A stretch of 64,000 bases of DNA from Vineibacter terrae. GTDB lineage: Bacteria > Pseudomonadota > Alphaproteobacteria > Reyranellales > Reyranellaceae. This document shows, in pieces, positions 17,942 through 26,787 of the stretch. Both the position numbers and the translations under genes were made by a program. The DNA lies in the NCBI RefSeq assembly GCF_008039615.1, contig NZ_VDUZ01000013.1:104351-168350 (forward strand), in the 5' to 3' direction. The notes under the pieces were generated by a model. That model did not search any database. It was not told where the DNA came from and saw nothing but the letters and a program-made list of their open reading frames with translations. How positions within the stretch are numbered: position 1 is the first letter of the stretch; each line of letters starts with the position of its first letter.

Positions 17942-18660
17942 CGGCGATCCTGGAGACCCGCCAGCTGCACAAGCATTTCGGCGGCCTGTCCGCGGTCGCC
18001 GATGTGAGCATCACGGTGATGGCCGGCGAGATCCACTGCCTGATCGGGCCCAACGGCGCGGGCAAGAGCACGCTCTTCAAGCTGGTGGCCGGCACCTACG
18101 CGCCGTCCCAGGGGGAGGTCCTGTTCCGGGGCGAGGACGTGACGCGCCGCAAGCCCTATGAGCGGGTCGGCCGCGGCATGAGCATCAAGCTGCAGGTGCC
18201 CAGCGTCTTCCGCGAGCTGCCGGTGGCGCAGAACCTGGAGATCTCCCTGCAGCGCACGTGCCGGGGCGCGGCGATGGAGGCGGAGAAGGCGCGCCTGCTG
18301 GAGTTCCTGCAGCTGCAGGACGACGCCGGCAAGCCGGCCGGCTTCCTGGCGCACGGCCAGCAGCAATGGCTCGAGATCGGCATGGCTCTGGCGCTGCAGC
18401 CGACGCTGCTGCTGCTGGACGAGCCCACGGCCGGCATGTCGCCGCAGGAGACCGAGCGCACCGGCGAGATGATCAAGAGCCTCAACGCGCAGGGCATGAC
18501 CGTGCTGGTCGTCGAGCACGACATGACATTCGTGCGTCAGATCGCGCAGCGCATCACGGTGCTGCACCTGGGCCGCGTCTTCGCCCAGGGCAGCACCGAC
18601 GAGGTCATCGCCGACCCGCGTGTCGAGGAGATCTACCTGGGGAAGGGCCATGGCCACTGA
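17938..18660 (+). CDS. Branched-chain/urea-type ABC transporter ATP-binding protein (LivG/UrtD-like)
   Basis: A 240-residue ATPase with Walker A GPNGAGKST (about 37-45), Walker B LLLLDEPTAGMSP and the switch histidine in VVEHDM. The usual LSGGQ signature is degenerate: the equivalent position reads FLAHGQQQWLEIGMAL, so the first residues of the motif are altered. Similar LAHGQ variants are known in UrtD-type ATPases, so it is probably functional. It is coupled to the preceding permease by ATGA. Confidence 0.92.
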   Translation: MTAILETRQLHKHFGGLSAVADVSITVMAGEIHCLIGPNGAGKSTLFKLVAGTYAPSQGEVLFRGEDVTRRKPYERVGRGMSIKLQVPSVFRELPVAQNLEISLQRTCRGAAMEAEKARLLEFLQLQDDAGKPAGFLAHGQQQWLEIGMALALQPTLLLLDEPTAGMSPQETERTGEMIKSLNAQGMTVLVVEHDMTFVRQIAQRITVLHLGRVFAQGSTDEVIADPRVEEIYLGKGHGH

Positions 18661-19363
18661 ACCCGTTCTCGAGGTTGTCGACCTGCGGGCCAGTTACGGC
18701 AGCACGCCGGTCCTGCGCGGCATCGACATGCGCATCGGCAAGGGCGAGATCGTGAGCCTGATCGGCCGCAACGGCGTCGGCAAGACGACCACGATGCGCT
18801 GCCTGATCGGCCTGCTGCGCGCCACCTCGGGGCAGATCCGTTTCCAGGGCGAGCTGATCACGGACCTGCCGGCGGATGAACGGGCGCGCCGCGGCATCGG
18901 CTATATCCCGCAGGGCCGCCAGGTGTTTCCGCGCATGACGGTCGAGGAGAACTTGTGGGTAAGCCGCCTGGTGGGCCGCGGCGACGGCCGCCGGCTCACC
19001 GACCTCGTCTACCAGCACTTCCCGATCCTGAAGGAACGGCGGCGCCAGTCGGCCGGCACGCTCAGCGGCGGCCAGCAGCAGCAGCTGGCCATCGGCCGCG
19101 CCCTGGTCGGCAACCCGTCGCTGATGCTGCTCGACGAACCGTCGGAAGGCATCCAGCCCTCGATTGTCCAGATGATCTGCGAGGTGCTGCGCTCGATCCG
19201 CGATCAGCTCGGCACCACGATCCTGTTCGTGGAGCAGAACCTCGATACCATCATGGAGATCAGCGAGCGTTGCTATGTGGCCGACAAGGGGAGCATCATC
19301 GCCGAGATCGGCCGCGACCAGCTGCAGACGCGCGATGCCGTGCGGCAGCATCTGCTGATCTGA
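18650..19363 (+). CDS. Branched-chain/urea-type ABC transporter ATP-binding protein (LivF/UrtE-like)
   Basis: A 237-residue ATPase with Walker A GRNGVGKTT (about 40-48), signature LSGGQQQQLAIGRAL, and Walker B LMLLDEPSEGIQP, the SEGIQP tail being typical of LivF/UrtE. The ATG at 18650 overlaps the end of the previous gene by 11 bases. It completes the importer, which probably brings in the amide cleaved by the upstream hydrolases. Confidence 0.92.
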   Translation: MATEPVLEVVDLRASYGSTPVLRGIDMRIGKGEIVSLIGRNGVGKTTTMRCLIGLLRATSGQIRFQGELITDLPADERARRGIGYIPQGRQVFPRMTVEENLWVSRLVGRGDGRRLTDLVYQHFPILKERRRQSAGTLSGGQQQQLAIGRALVGNPSLMLLDEPSEGIQPSIVQMICEVLRSIRDQLGTTILFVEQNLDTIMEISERCYVADKGSIIAEIGRDQLQTRDAVRQHLLI

Positions 19364-19386
19364 ATCGGGACAGGGGAGGGCAGGCG

Positions 19387-20142
19387 ATGGACCTCAATCT
19401 CAAGGGGATGAAGGCGCTGGTGACGGGTGGCACCAAGGGAATCGGCCGCGCGACCGCCGCGCTTTTCGCGGCCGAAGGCTGCAGCGTCGCGGTCTGCGGC
19501 CGCGACGCCGGGGCGGTGGACCAGACGGTCAAGGACCTTGGCGCCAAGGGCGTGCAGGCGCATGGGCAGGCATTGGATGTCGCCGATGCCGACGCCCTGA
19601 AGGCCTGGGTCGAGGGCTCGGCCAAGGCGCTGGGCGGCATCGACATCCTGATCTGCAATGTCAGCGCGCTGGCCGTGGGCGACACGCCGGAGAGCTGGGA
19701 GAAATCCTATCGCACCGACATGATGCACACGGTGAACGCCGTCGCCGCGGCGCTGCCGCACCTGGAGAAATCCAAGGCCGCCTCGATTGCGATCGTGTCC
19801 AGCGTGTCCGGCTTCGAGGTCGATTTCGCGGCCGGCTCGTATGGCGCCACCAAGGCGGCGCTGATCCACTACGCCAAGGGCCTGAGCCAGCAGCTGGCGG
19901 CCAAGGGCGTCCGCGTCAACGCCGTGTCGCCCGGCAATACCTATTTCGACGGCGGCATCTGGCAGAACATCGAGAAGAGCATGCCGGACCTCTTCAAGTC
20001 GACGCTGTCGGTGAACCCGTCCGGCCGCTTCGGCACCGCCGAGGAGGTCGCCTACGGCGTCGTGATGATCTCCAGTCCGCTGGCCAGCCGCATCTCCGGC
20101 ACCAACCTGGTGATCGACGGCGCGCTGACCAAGGCGGTGTAG
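19387..20142 (+). CDS. Short-chain dehydrogenase/reductase
   Basis: A 251-residue SDR with the nucleotide-binding GGTKGIGRA near residue 14, the NVSAL motif in place of NNAG, a catalytic serine in IVSSVSG, and YGATKAA containing the active Tyr and Lys. It lies 23 bases after the last ATPase and ends the amide operon before a convergent GntR gene. Its substrate cannot be deduced; it may act on an alcohol or ketone derived from the imported amide. Confidence 0.85.
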   Translation: MDLNLKGMKALVTGGTKGIGRATAALFAAEGCSVAVCGRDAGAVDQTVKDLGAKGVQAHGQALDVADADALKAWVEGSAKALGGIDILICNVSALAVGDTPESWEKSYRTDMMHTVNAVAAALPHLEKSKAASIAIVSSVSGFEVDFAAGSYGATKAALIHYAKGLSQQLAAKGVRVNAVSPGNTYFDGGIWQNIEKSMPDLFKSTLSVNPSGRFGTAEEVAYGVVMISSPLASRISGTNLVIDGALTKAV

Positions 20143-20168
20143 GCCGGAGCCGCACGACCGCACGTTTA

Positions 20169-20255
20169 GTCATCCCGAGCGCAGCGAGGGATCTCCTGCG
20201 AATAGCACACCGTGCGCCATGCCGCGGGAGATCCCTCCGCTGCGCTCGGAATGAC
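20169..20255. repeat. Inverted repeat, GTCATCCCGAGCGCAGCGAG family
   Basis: The left arm starts GTCATCCCGAGCGCAGCGAG at 20169 and continues to about 20200; the right arm (about 20224-20255) is its imperfect complement ending CTCGGAATGAC. The element fills the gap between the convergent SDR and GntR genes, where it could serve as a bidirectional terminator. It is a diverged copy of the element at 6294-6379. Confidence 0.85.
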
Positions 20256-20286
20256 GGAGGGGCCCTGCGCTCGACCGCGCATCACG

Positions 20287-21015
20287 CTACCGCGGGCGCC
20301 GGCTGGCAGCCGGCGCGTCGCCGCCCAGCTCCTCGCGCCAGTAGAAGCGCGCCGTCTCCATATGGCGCTGCATGAGCGCAACGCCCTTGCGCGTGGCGCG
20401 GGCGCGGATGGCGTCGACGATCTTGTGATGCTGGCGATGCGAGGCCCGGCCGCGCCGCAGGACGGCGAAGTAGCGGCGCCGGCGGGGCAGGGTCAGCTCG
20501 TAGAAGGCGTTGAGCACCCGCACCAGGATGTCGTTGTGCGCGGCCGCGACCAGGGCCAGATGGAACGCCTGGTCCTGCTCGGCGATGTTGCCGCCTGCCG
20601 CCAGAACCACGTCGGTCTGCTCGAGAACCTGCTGCAGTGCCTCGAGGTCGCTGTCCTCGCGCCGCAGGCAGGCCAGCTCGATCGCCGTGCGCTCCAGCGA
20701 GGCACGCACCTCCATGGTCTGCGCGATCTCGGCCTCGGTCGGCGGGAAGCCCAGGCTCGACAGCAGCACCAGGGCTTCGAAGCTGGACTGGGCGCGCAAT
20801 TCGCGCACGTAGATGCCGGACTGGGGGCGCAGCTCCACGACGCGCAGCGAGGCGAGCGTCGCCAGGGCCTCGCGGACGGCGTTGCGGCCGACGCCGAAGC
20901 GCTCGGCGAGCTCGCGCTCGGAGGGCAGGCGCTCGCCCGGCTGCAGGCGCCGGTCCGCCATGAAGCCCATGACCTTGGCGATGACCGCCCGGCCGCTCTC
21001 GGTGCCCGTCCACAT
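20287..21015 (-). CDS. GntR-family transcriptional regulator, FadR subfamily
   Basis: A 242-residue regulator. The N-terminal winged helix shows MADRRLQPGERLPSERELAE and RFGVGRNAVREALATLASL, the hallmark of GntR proteins; the C-terminal 150 residues form an all-helical FCD ligand domain with the spaced histidines expected (DQAFHLALVAAAHND, HRQHHKIVDAI). The start at 21015 was chosen to give a normal N-terminus; a longer frame would run across the predicted operator. It is divergent from the Rieske operon and probably represses it until an acidic metabolite binds. Confidence 0.88.
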   Translation of the reverse strand: MWTGTESGRAVIAKVMGFMADRRLQPGERLPSERELAERFGVGRNAVREALATLASLRVVELRPQSGIYVRELRAQSSFEALVLLSSLGFPPTEAEIAQTMEVRASLERTAIELACLRREDSDLEALQQVLEQTDVVLAAGGNIAEQDQAFHLALVAAAHNDILVRVLNAFYELTLPRRRRYFAVLRRGRASHRQHHKIVDAIRARATRKGVALMQRHMETARFYWREELGGDAPAASRRPR

Positions 21016-21060
21016 TTCGGTTGACACTCTATCACCACTGGCCGCTACTGTCTGGAAAAT

Positions 21061-21080
21061 TGGTAGGACCAGATTGGTCC
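21061..21080. promoter_or_regulatory. Predicted operator for the FadR-type GntR regulator
   Basis: TGGTAGGACCA (21061-21071) is a perfect dyad TGGT-AGG-ACCA and fits the TNGTNNNACNA consensus of FadR-type regulators. It overlaps a second dyad, GGACCA-GAT-TGGTCC (21066-21080). Both lie in the 121-base gap between the divergent regulator and the Rieske oxygenase, where one site could control both promoters. Confidence 0.6.
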
Positions 21081-21136
21081 CTCCACAGAGGAAGCGCAGA
21101 CGACAGCCCGATCCGCGGCGTTTCACGGAGGCGATG

Positions 21137-22441
21137 ATGTTCGATCAGCCTGCGTCCGACTGGTTGCGCGACAGCGTGCGGGACGAGAAGAGCCGGGGCG
21201 TGTTCCGGGTCCATCGCCGCGTCTTCACCGAGCCCGGCGTGCTGGCGCTGGAGCGCGAACGCATCTTCGACCGCTGCTGGCTCTATCTCGGACATGTCTC
21301 GGAAGTGGCCGAGCCGGGCAGCTTCGTGGCCCGCAAGGTCGGCGGCCGGCCGCTGATCTTCAACCGCGACCGCAGCGGCGCGATGCATGCCTTCTTCAAT
21401 TCCTGCCCGCATCGCGGGGCCATGGTGTGCCGCGAACGCCAGGGGCGCTCCAACGGCTTCGTCTGCCCCTATCACGGCTGGAGCTTCGCGTCCGACGGCC
21501 GCCTGACCGGCCAGCCGCTGCCGGAATCCTATGCGCCCGACCTGCGGGGCGACCCGTCGCTCAACCTGCACGAGGTGCCGAAGCTGGCCGAGTTCCGCGG
21601 CTTCGTCTTCGTCAACTTCGACGGCGCCGCCGACAGCCTGGAGAACTATCTGGCCGGCGCCTGCGAGTACCTGGAGATCGTCTCGCAGCACGGCGAGGCG
21701 GGCATGGAGATCCTGCCGGGCAGCCAGTCCTACGGCGCCCGCGCCAACTGGAAGCTGCTGCAGGAGAACAGCGCCGACGGCTACCACGCCAACACCACGC
21801 ATGCCACGTACTTCGCCTATGTGAAGGCGCGCGACGGGGCGGTGCTCAACAACTATGTCCGCGGCGGCTTCGGGCGCGTGCGTGACCTGGGCAACGGCCA
21901 TGCGGTCTCCGAGTCGGTGGGGGCCACGCCCTGGGGCCGGCCGGTGGCGCGCTGGATCCCGCCCTGGGGCGAGGCCGGCAAGGCCGAATGCGACGCCATC
22001 CAGCGCCGCATGGCGGCACGGCTGGGGGAGGAGCGCGCCGAGATCATCTGCAAGGGCGATCGCAACCTGCTGATCTTCCCCAACCTCGTCGTCAACGACA
22101 TCATGGCGGTGACGGTGCGCACGTTCTCTCCTGTCGCGCCGGATCGCTTCGAGGTCGAGGCCTGGGCGCTGGCGCCGAAGGACGAGTCGGCGTTCATGCG
22201 CGACATGCGGCTGCGCAGCTTCCTGGAGTTCCTGGGGCCGGCCGGCTTCGCCACGCCCGATGACGTCGAGATGCTGGAGCTGTGCCAGCAGGGCTATGCT
22301 GCCTGCAGCGCAGTCGAGTGGAATGACCTGTCGCGTGGCGTCCTGGACGAGGACGGCCCGGCGCCAGCCAAGCAGGACGAGCTGCAGATGCGCGCTTTCT
22401 GGCGGCGCTGGCACAGCCTGATGACGGGAGCGGCGCGATGA
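21137..22441 (+). CDS. Rieske non-heme iron oxygenase, alpha subunit
   Basis: A 434-residue ring-hydroxylating oxygenase large subunit. The Rieske [2Fe-2S] ligands are Cys90-x-His92 (SCPHRG) and Cys110-x2-His113 (CPYHGW); the mononuclear iron site is in NWKLLQENSADGYHANTTH, with Asp214, His217 and His222. GGAGG at 21127-21131 favours the second of two adjacent ATGs (21137; alternative 21134). It is coupled by ATGA to the beta subunit. The class oxidises aromatic or related substrates with electrons from a reductase, but neither ferredoxin nor reductase is encoded here. Confidence 0.93.
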   Translation: MFDQPASDWLRDSVRDEKSRGVFRVHRRVFTEPGVLALERERIFDRCWLYLGHVSEVAEPGSFVARKVGGRPLIFNRDRSGAMHAFFNSCPHRGAMVCRERQGRSNGFVCPYHGWSFASDGRLTGQPLPESYAPDLRGDPSLNLHEVPKLAEFRGFVFVNFDGAADSLENYLAGACEYLEIVSQHGEAGMEILPGSQSYGARANWKLLQENSADGYHANTTHATYFAYVKARDGAVLNNYVRGGFGRVRDLGNGHAVSESVGATPWGRPVARWIPPWGEAGKAECDAIQRRMAARLGEERAEIICKGDRNLLIFPNLVVNDIMAVTVRTFSPVAPDRFEVEAWALAPKDESAFMRDMRLRSFLEFLGPAGFATPDDVEMLELCQQGYAACSAVEWNDLSRGVLDEDGPAPAKQDELQMRAFWRRWHSLMTGAAR

Positions 22442-22923
22442 GCGCGGTCAGCCGAGCCGCCGTCGAGGATTTCCTCTTCCATGAGGCCGATCTGCTGGAT
22501 TCCTGGCGGCTGGAGGAATGGGCGGCGCTGTTCACCGAGGATGCCCGCTACCTCGTGCCGGCAACCGACCGGCCCGACGATTCGCCGGCAAGCTCGCTCT
22601 ACCTGATCTATGACGACCACGGCCGGCTGGTGGAGCGGGCGCGCCGGCTGCTCAAGCGCGCCGCGCACGCCGAGTTCCCGCACTCGCGCACGCGCCACAC
22701 CGTCACCAACGTCCGGCTGCTGGAGAACGGCGGCGATACGGCGCGCGTGAGCTGCAATTTCGTCGTCTACCGCAGCAAGCGCGAGGTCATGGACATCTAC
22801 CCCGGACGCAGCGAGTACGAGCTGCTGGTATCCGACGCAGCCGGGTTCCGCATCCGGCTGAAGAAGTCAGTGCTCGATCTCGAGGCCCTGCGGCCGCACG
22901 GCAAGCTCAGCATCATCTTGTGA
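22438..22923 (+). CDS. Rieske oxygenase beta subunit (SnoaL/NTF2-like fold)
   Basis: A 161-residue small subunit. VEDFLFHEADLLDSWRLEEW followed by LFTEDARYLVPAT is the typical opening of aromatic-ring-hydroxylating dioxygenase beta chains, and the second half has HSRTRHTVTNVRL and SCNFVVYRSKREV. It has no catalytic metal and stabilises the alpha3beta3 complex. The ATGA overlap with the alpha gene supports the pairing. Confidence 0.9.
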   Translation: MSAVSRAAVEDFLFHEADLLDSWRLEEWAALFTEDARYLVPATDRPDDSPASSLYLIYDDHGRLVERARRLLKRAAHAEFPHSRTRHTVTNVRLLENGGDTARVSCNFVVYRSKREVMDIYPGRSEYELLVSDAAGFRIRLKKSVLDLEALRPHGKLSIIL

Positions 22924-22931
22924 GGGGGCGC

Positions 22932-23702
22932 ATGGCTGCTGAACGGGCCTTCGAGGGCCGCGTCGCGATCGTCACCGGCGCCGGCCGTGGCACCGGCGGC
23001 ATCGGGCGCGCCATCGCGCTGCGCCTGGCCGGAGCGGGCGCCAAGGTCATGGTCGCCGACGTCGATGCGCGGATAGGCGAGACCGCCGACGAGCTGCGTG
23101 CCGCCGGCGCGCAGGCGCAGAGCCATGTCGGATCGCTGGCTGAGGAAGCCAACGTCCAGGCGATGGTGGATCGCACCATCGACGCCTGGGGCCGGATCGA
23201 CGTGCTGGTCAACAATGCCGGCGGCGGCATCATCCGGCCGTTCCTGGAGCATGACGGCGACAGCCTGCGGGAAACAATCGCGCGCAATCTGTGGACCGCG
23301 TTGTGGTGCTGCCACAAGGTGCTGCCCCACATGGAGCGGCTCAACTACGGGCGCATCGTCAATATCGGCGCCGACAGCCTGCGCACCGGTATCGCCGAGC
23401 ACGCCGGATACAACGCTGCAAAAGGCGGCGTGATCGGCATGATGACGGCGCTGGCCCGTGAGTTCGCAGGCCACGACATCACCATCAACACTGTGTCGCC
23501 CTGCGTGGTGAACACGCCGCGGTTCCGGGCGCTCAAGACCAGCAACCCGGCGCTGGCGGCGCATTTCGAGAGCGTCGTCCCCAAGGGACGTGCCGCGGAG
23601 ATCGACGAGGTGGCATCGCTGGCCTGCTTCCTGGCGCGCAGCGACTCAGGCTTCATCACGGGCCAGGAGGTCAGCGTCAACGGCGGCAGCGCCATGCCGT
23701 AG
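22932..23702 (+). CDS. Short-chain dehydrogenase/reductase
   Basis: A 256-residue SDR with VTGAGRGTGGIGRAIA near the N-terminus, NNAGGG, and YNAAKGG carrying the catalytic Tyr and Lys; the C-terminus FITGQEVSVNGGSAMP is standard. The nucleotide loop carries two extra residues compared with GxxxGIG. The ATG at 22932 follows GAGGGGG. Located directly after the oxygenase subunits, it may dehydrogenate a dihydrodiol-like or hydroxy product of the Rieske enzyme; this is inference from context. Confidence 0.85.
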   Translation: MAAERAFEGRVAIVTGAGRGTGGIGRAIALRLAGAGAKVMVADVDARIGETADELRAAGAQAQSHVGSLAEEANVQAMVDRTIDAWGRIDVLVNNAGGGIIRPFLEHDGDSLRETIARNLWTALWCCHKVLPHMERLNYGRIVNIGADSLRTGIAEHAGYNAAKGGVIGMMTALAREFAGHDITINTVSPCVVNTPRFRALKTSNPALAAHFESVVPKGRAAEIDEVASLACFLARSDSGFITGQEVSVNGGSAMP

Positions 23703-23738
23703 GCACCGCACAAGACATCGCCGGAAGGGGAGGGGCTC

Positions 23739-24698
23739 ATGGGACGGGGGATGCTGGCGCTCTTGATCGCGTGCGTATGGACAGCAGGCGCGGCGGCGCA
23801 GGACTATCCGAGCAAGCCGATCCGCATGATCGTGCCTTATCCGCCCGGCGGCGCGACGGACATCCTGGCGCGCAACATCCAGCAGTCGATGGGCGAGATC
23901 CTCGGCCAGCCGATCGTGATCGACAACAAGGCCGGGGCCGGCGGCAGCATCGGCACCGCGCAGGCGGCGCGCAGCGCACCTGACGGCTACACCCTGGTGT
24001 TCGGCAATCTCGGGCCCAACGCGATCAACATCAGCCTCAATCCCGACATCGGCTACGACCCGGTCAGGGATTTCGCGCCGATCTCGCTGGCCGCGACCAT
24101 GCCGCTGTTCCTGGTGGCGCATCCCAATCTGCCGGCGCGCAACGTCGCCGAGCTGATTGCGCTCGCCAAGGCCAAGCCCGGCAGCCTGACATTCGCGTCC
24201 GTCGGTGTCGGCTCGGCCTCGCACGTCACGGGCGAGCTGTTCAACAGCATGGTGGGGGTGAAGATCATGCATGCGCCCTACAAGGGTGGCGCGCCGGCGA
24301 TCAACGATCTGCTGGCCGGGCATGTGTCCGTGATGTACGCCAGCGGCATCGAGGCGACGACCTACATCCAGGCCGGCCGCATGAAGCTGCTGGCCGTGAG
24401 CACCGCCGGGCGGTCCTCACTGTTTCCCAATGCGCCTGCGATCAGCGAGACCGTGCCCGGCTTCGATGTCGGTGTGTGGTTCGGCGTGCTGGCGCCGGCC
24501 GGCACGCCGCCCGCCATCGTCAGCCGGCTGAACGACGCCATCGGCCGCGCCCTGTCGCGACCCGACGTGCAGGAGAAATTCCGTCAGCTCAGCACCGAAC
24601 CGGCGGCGACGACCCCGGCGGCGTTCGCGGCCCTGATCGCCAGCGAGGTGGCGCGCTGGGGCAAGGTGGTCAAGGAGTCCGGCGCCAAGCTGGAGTAG
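23739..24698 (+). CDS. Bug-family (tripartite tricarboxylate) periplasmic binding protein
   Basis: A 319-residue binding protein with a short signal peptide (LALLIACVWTAGAAAQ) and the Bug hallmarks YPSKPIRMIVPYPPGGATD, the diagnostic NKAGAGGSIG and HAPYKGGAPA. Bug proteins usually bind carboxylates for TctA/TctB transporters or act as sensors; no tctA or tctB is present here, so it is an orphan. GGAAGGGGAGGGG precedes the ATG. It lies between two SDR genes and may bind the aromatic or carboxylic substrate of this cluster. Confidence 0.9.
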   Translation: MGRGMLALLIACVWTAGAAAQDYPSKPIRMIVPYPPGGATDILARNIQQSMGEILGQPIVIDNKAGAGGSIGTAQAARSAPDGYTLVFGNLGPNAINISLNPDIGYDPVRDFAPISLAATMPLFLVAHPNLPARNVAELIALAKAKPGSLTFASVGVGSASHVTGELFNSMVGVKIMHAPYKGGAPAINDLLAGHVSVMYASGIEATTYIQAGRMKLLAVSTAGRSSLFPNAPAISETVPGFDVGVWFGVLAPAGTPPAIVSRLNDAIGRALSRPDVQEKFRQLSTEPAATTPAAFAALIASEVARWGKVVKESGAKLE

Positions 24699-24809
24699 GA
24701 GGCTGCCGTCGACAGGAAGCGCTCTGTTTCGGGGAGGTGGTGCGCATGACAGCGCGATGCGCTGCCGTATAGGATTGCGCTCACGCAAAGCGATAGAGGC
24801 GAGGAAACG

Positions 24810-25604
24810 ATGGACCTGGGGCTTTCCGGCAAGAGCGTCATCGTCACGGGCGGTGGATCCAATATCGGCCGTGCCGTCGTGCTCGGCTTCGCGCGCGAGG
24901 GCGCGGACATCACCATCGGCGAGCTTGACGCCGGCCAGGGCGAGGCGGTGGCGCAGGAGGCGCGGCGGCTGGGCGCGGCTGGCGCGCAGGCAGTGGCGAC
25001 CGACGTGACCGATATGGCGCAGGTGCAACGGCTGGTCGATGCCGCGCTGCAGCGATGCGGCAAGGTCGACGTGTTGGTCAACTGCGTCGGCTGGGACCAG
25101 CTGATGTTCTTCACCCAGACGACCCCGGATTTCTGGGAGAAGATCGTCCGGATCAACTATTTCAGCGTGCTGAACTGTACCCGCGCCGTGCTCGAGCCGA
25201 TGATCAAGGCCGGAAGCGGCGCCATCGTGTCGTTGAGCTCCGACGCCAGCCGGCAGGGCGAGCCGCGCGAGGCGGTGTATGGCGGCATCAAGGCCGGCAT
25301 CAACGCCTTCATGAAGACGATCGCGCGCGAGAACGGCCGCTACGGCATCCGCTGCAACGTCGTCTGCCCCGGAGTCACGATTCCGGAGACCGACGGCGAG
25401 GTGAGCCAGCACAGCATGTGGGCGCGCAAGGGCGCGATGTTCACCGACGAGCAGCTCGAGAAGGTCGCCAAGGCGTTGCCGCTGCGCCGCATCGGCCGGC
25501 CCAACGACGTCGCCAATGCTGTCCTGTTCCTGGCGTCCGACGCGGCCAGCTACGTCACCGGCCAGGTGCTGAGCGTGAGCGGCGGCTACAGCATGGTGGG
25601 ATGA
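24810..25604 (+). CDS. Short-chain dehydrogenase/reductase, resembling 2-hydroxycyclohexanecarboxyl-CoA dehydrogenase (BadH)
   Basis: A 264-residue SDR with VTGGGSNIGRA, the variant NCVGWD in place of NNAGxx, a catalytic serine in SLSSDASRQG and YGGIKAG. The GWD and SSDASRxGExxEAVY blocks recall BadH-type dehydrogenases of alicyclic acid degradation. The nearby convergent acyl-CoA dehydrogenase would suit such a CoA-thioester pathway. The exact substrate is uncertain. Confidence 0.8.
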   Translation: MDLGLSGKSVIVTGGGSNIGRAVVLGFAREGADITIGELDAGQGEAVAQEARRLGAAGAQAVATDVTDMAQVQRLVDAALQRCGKVDVLVNCVGWDQLMFFTQTTPDFWEKIVRINYFSVLNCTRAVLEPMIKAGSGAIVSLSSDASRQGEPREAVYGGIKAGINAFMKTIARENGRYGIRCNVVCPGVTIPETDGEVSQHSMWARKGAMFTDEQLEKVAKALPLRRIGRPNDVANAVLFLASDAASYVTGQVLSVSGGYSMVG

Positions 25605-25632
25605 GCCGGGCGCCGCCGCTTGCGGATGCCGC

Positions 25633-26787
25633 TCAGTATGGCACGGCGATGCGGCCCACCTTCTCGCGGGCGATGATCATCTTCTGGATCTGCTCGGTGC
25701 CGTCGCCGATCATCAGGCCCAGGATGTCGCGCATCCGCTGCTGATGCGGCAGGTCGCGGCTGAAGCCGGCGTGGCCGTGCGTCAGAAGGCAACGATGCGC
25801 GGTCTCGAACGCGGTCTTCGGCGCCCACCATTTGCACATCGCGGCCTCGGCCGTGTGCGGGCGTCCCTGGTCCCGTAGCCACAGCGCCTTGTAGCACAGC
25901 AGCCGCGCCGCGCTGAGCAGCGTCTCGGCCTCGGCCAGCGGCTCGGTGACACCCTGATATTTCGCCAACGGGTTGCCGAACGCCTGGCGCTCGGTGATGT
26001 AGGCCCAGGTTTCGTCGAGCGACGCGCGCGCGGCGGCCAGCACCTGCAGCCCGATCAGGGCACGGCTGTAGTCGAAGCCGTTCATGACCTGGTGGAAGCC
26101 ACCACCGTCGTGGCCGATGCGGCAGGCTTCGTCAACACGCACGTCGTCGAAGAAGATCGAGCCGCGTCCGACCGCGGCCGACCCGACATCGCTGAACGAC
26201 GTGCGCGAGACGCCCGGTGCGTCCAGCGGCACCACGAAGGCCGTCACGCCTCGGGCACGCTCACCGGCCTGGCCTGTGCGCGCGAAGACAATGGCGTGAT
26301 CTGCTTGCAGGGCAAGCGAAATGGATGTCTTCTCACCGCGCAGAACATAGCTTGTGCCCTCGCGCCGAGCGCTCATCGCGAGACTGGCGGCATCCGAGCC
26401 GCCGCTCGGCTCCGTCAGGGCCAGCGCCACGATCGTGTCGCCGGCGATGATCCTGGGCACCAGGACGTCGGCGACGTCGGCCTGCGCGTGGCTCGACAGC
26501 AGGATGCCCAGCAGCGAGCCCAGCAGGCAGATGTAGCCCACGTTCATATCGGCGTATGACACTTCCTCCATTACGATGCCCGCCGTCACGCCACCGGCCT
26601 CGAGGCCGCCGAAGCGCTGTGGCAGCTCCGGCCCGATCAGGCCCAACGCACCCATCTCGCGCACCAGGGCGCGATCGATGAAGCCATCGGCTTCGCGCGT
26701 GGCGTAGCCCGGCGCCAGCTTGTCGCGCGCGAAGCGGCGCGCGGCCTCGCGCATGGCTTCCTGTTCAGATGTGAAGTCAAAATCCAT
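25633..26787 (-). CDS. Acyl-CoA dehydrogenase
   Basis: A 384-residue FAD flavoprotein that would form a double bond in an acyl-CoA. Family blocks are ALTEPSGGSDAASLA in the middle domain, the FAD-contacting DYSRALIGLQVLAAARAS, and the C-terminal MRDILGLMIGDGTEQIQ. The ATG at 26787 is preceded by AAGGGAGAAGAAG; an open frame extends a further 82 codons upstream without homology. The sequence is compatible with cyclohexanecarboxyl-CoA-type dehydrogenases, which would fit the BadH-like neighbour, but this is not proven. Confidence 0.9.
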   Translation of the reverse strand: MDFDFTSEQEAMREAARRFARDKLAPGYATREADGFIDRALVREMGALGLIGPELPQRFGGLEAGGVTAGIVMEEVSYADMNVGYICLLGSLLGILLSSHAQADVADVLVPRIIAGDTIVALALTEPSGGSDAASLAMSARREGTSYVLRGEKTSISLALQADHAIVFARTGQAGERARGVTAFVVPLDAPGVSRTSFSDVGSAAVGRGSIFFDDVRVDEACRIGHDGGGFHQVMNGFDYSRALIGLQVLAAARASLDETWAYITERQAFGNPLAKYQGVTEPLAEAETLLSAARLLCYKALWLRDQGRPHTAEAAMCKWWAPKTAFETAHRCLLTHGHAGFSRDLPHQQRMRDILGLMIGDGTEQIQKMIIAREKVGRIAVPY

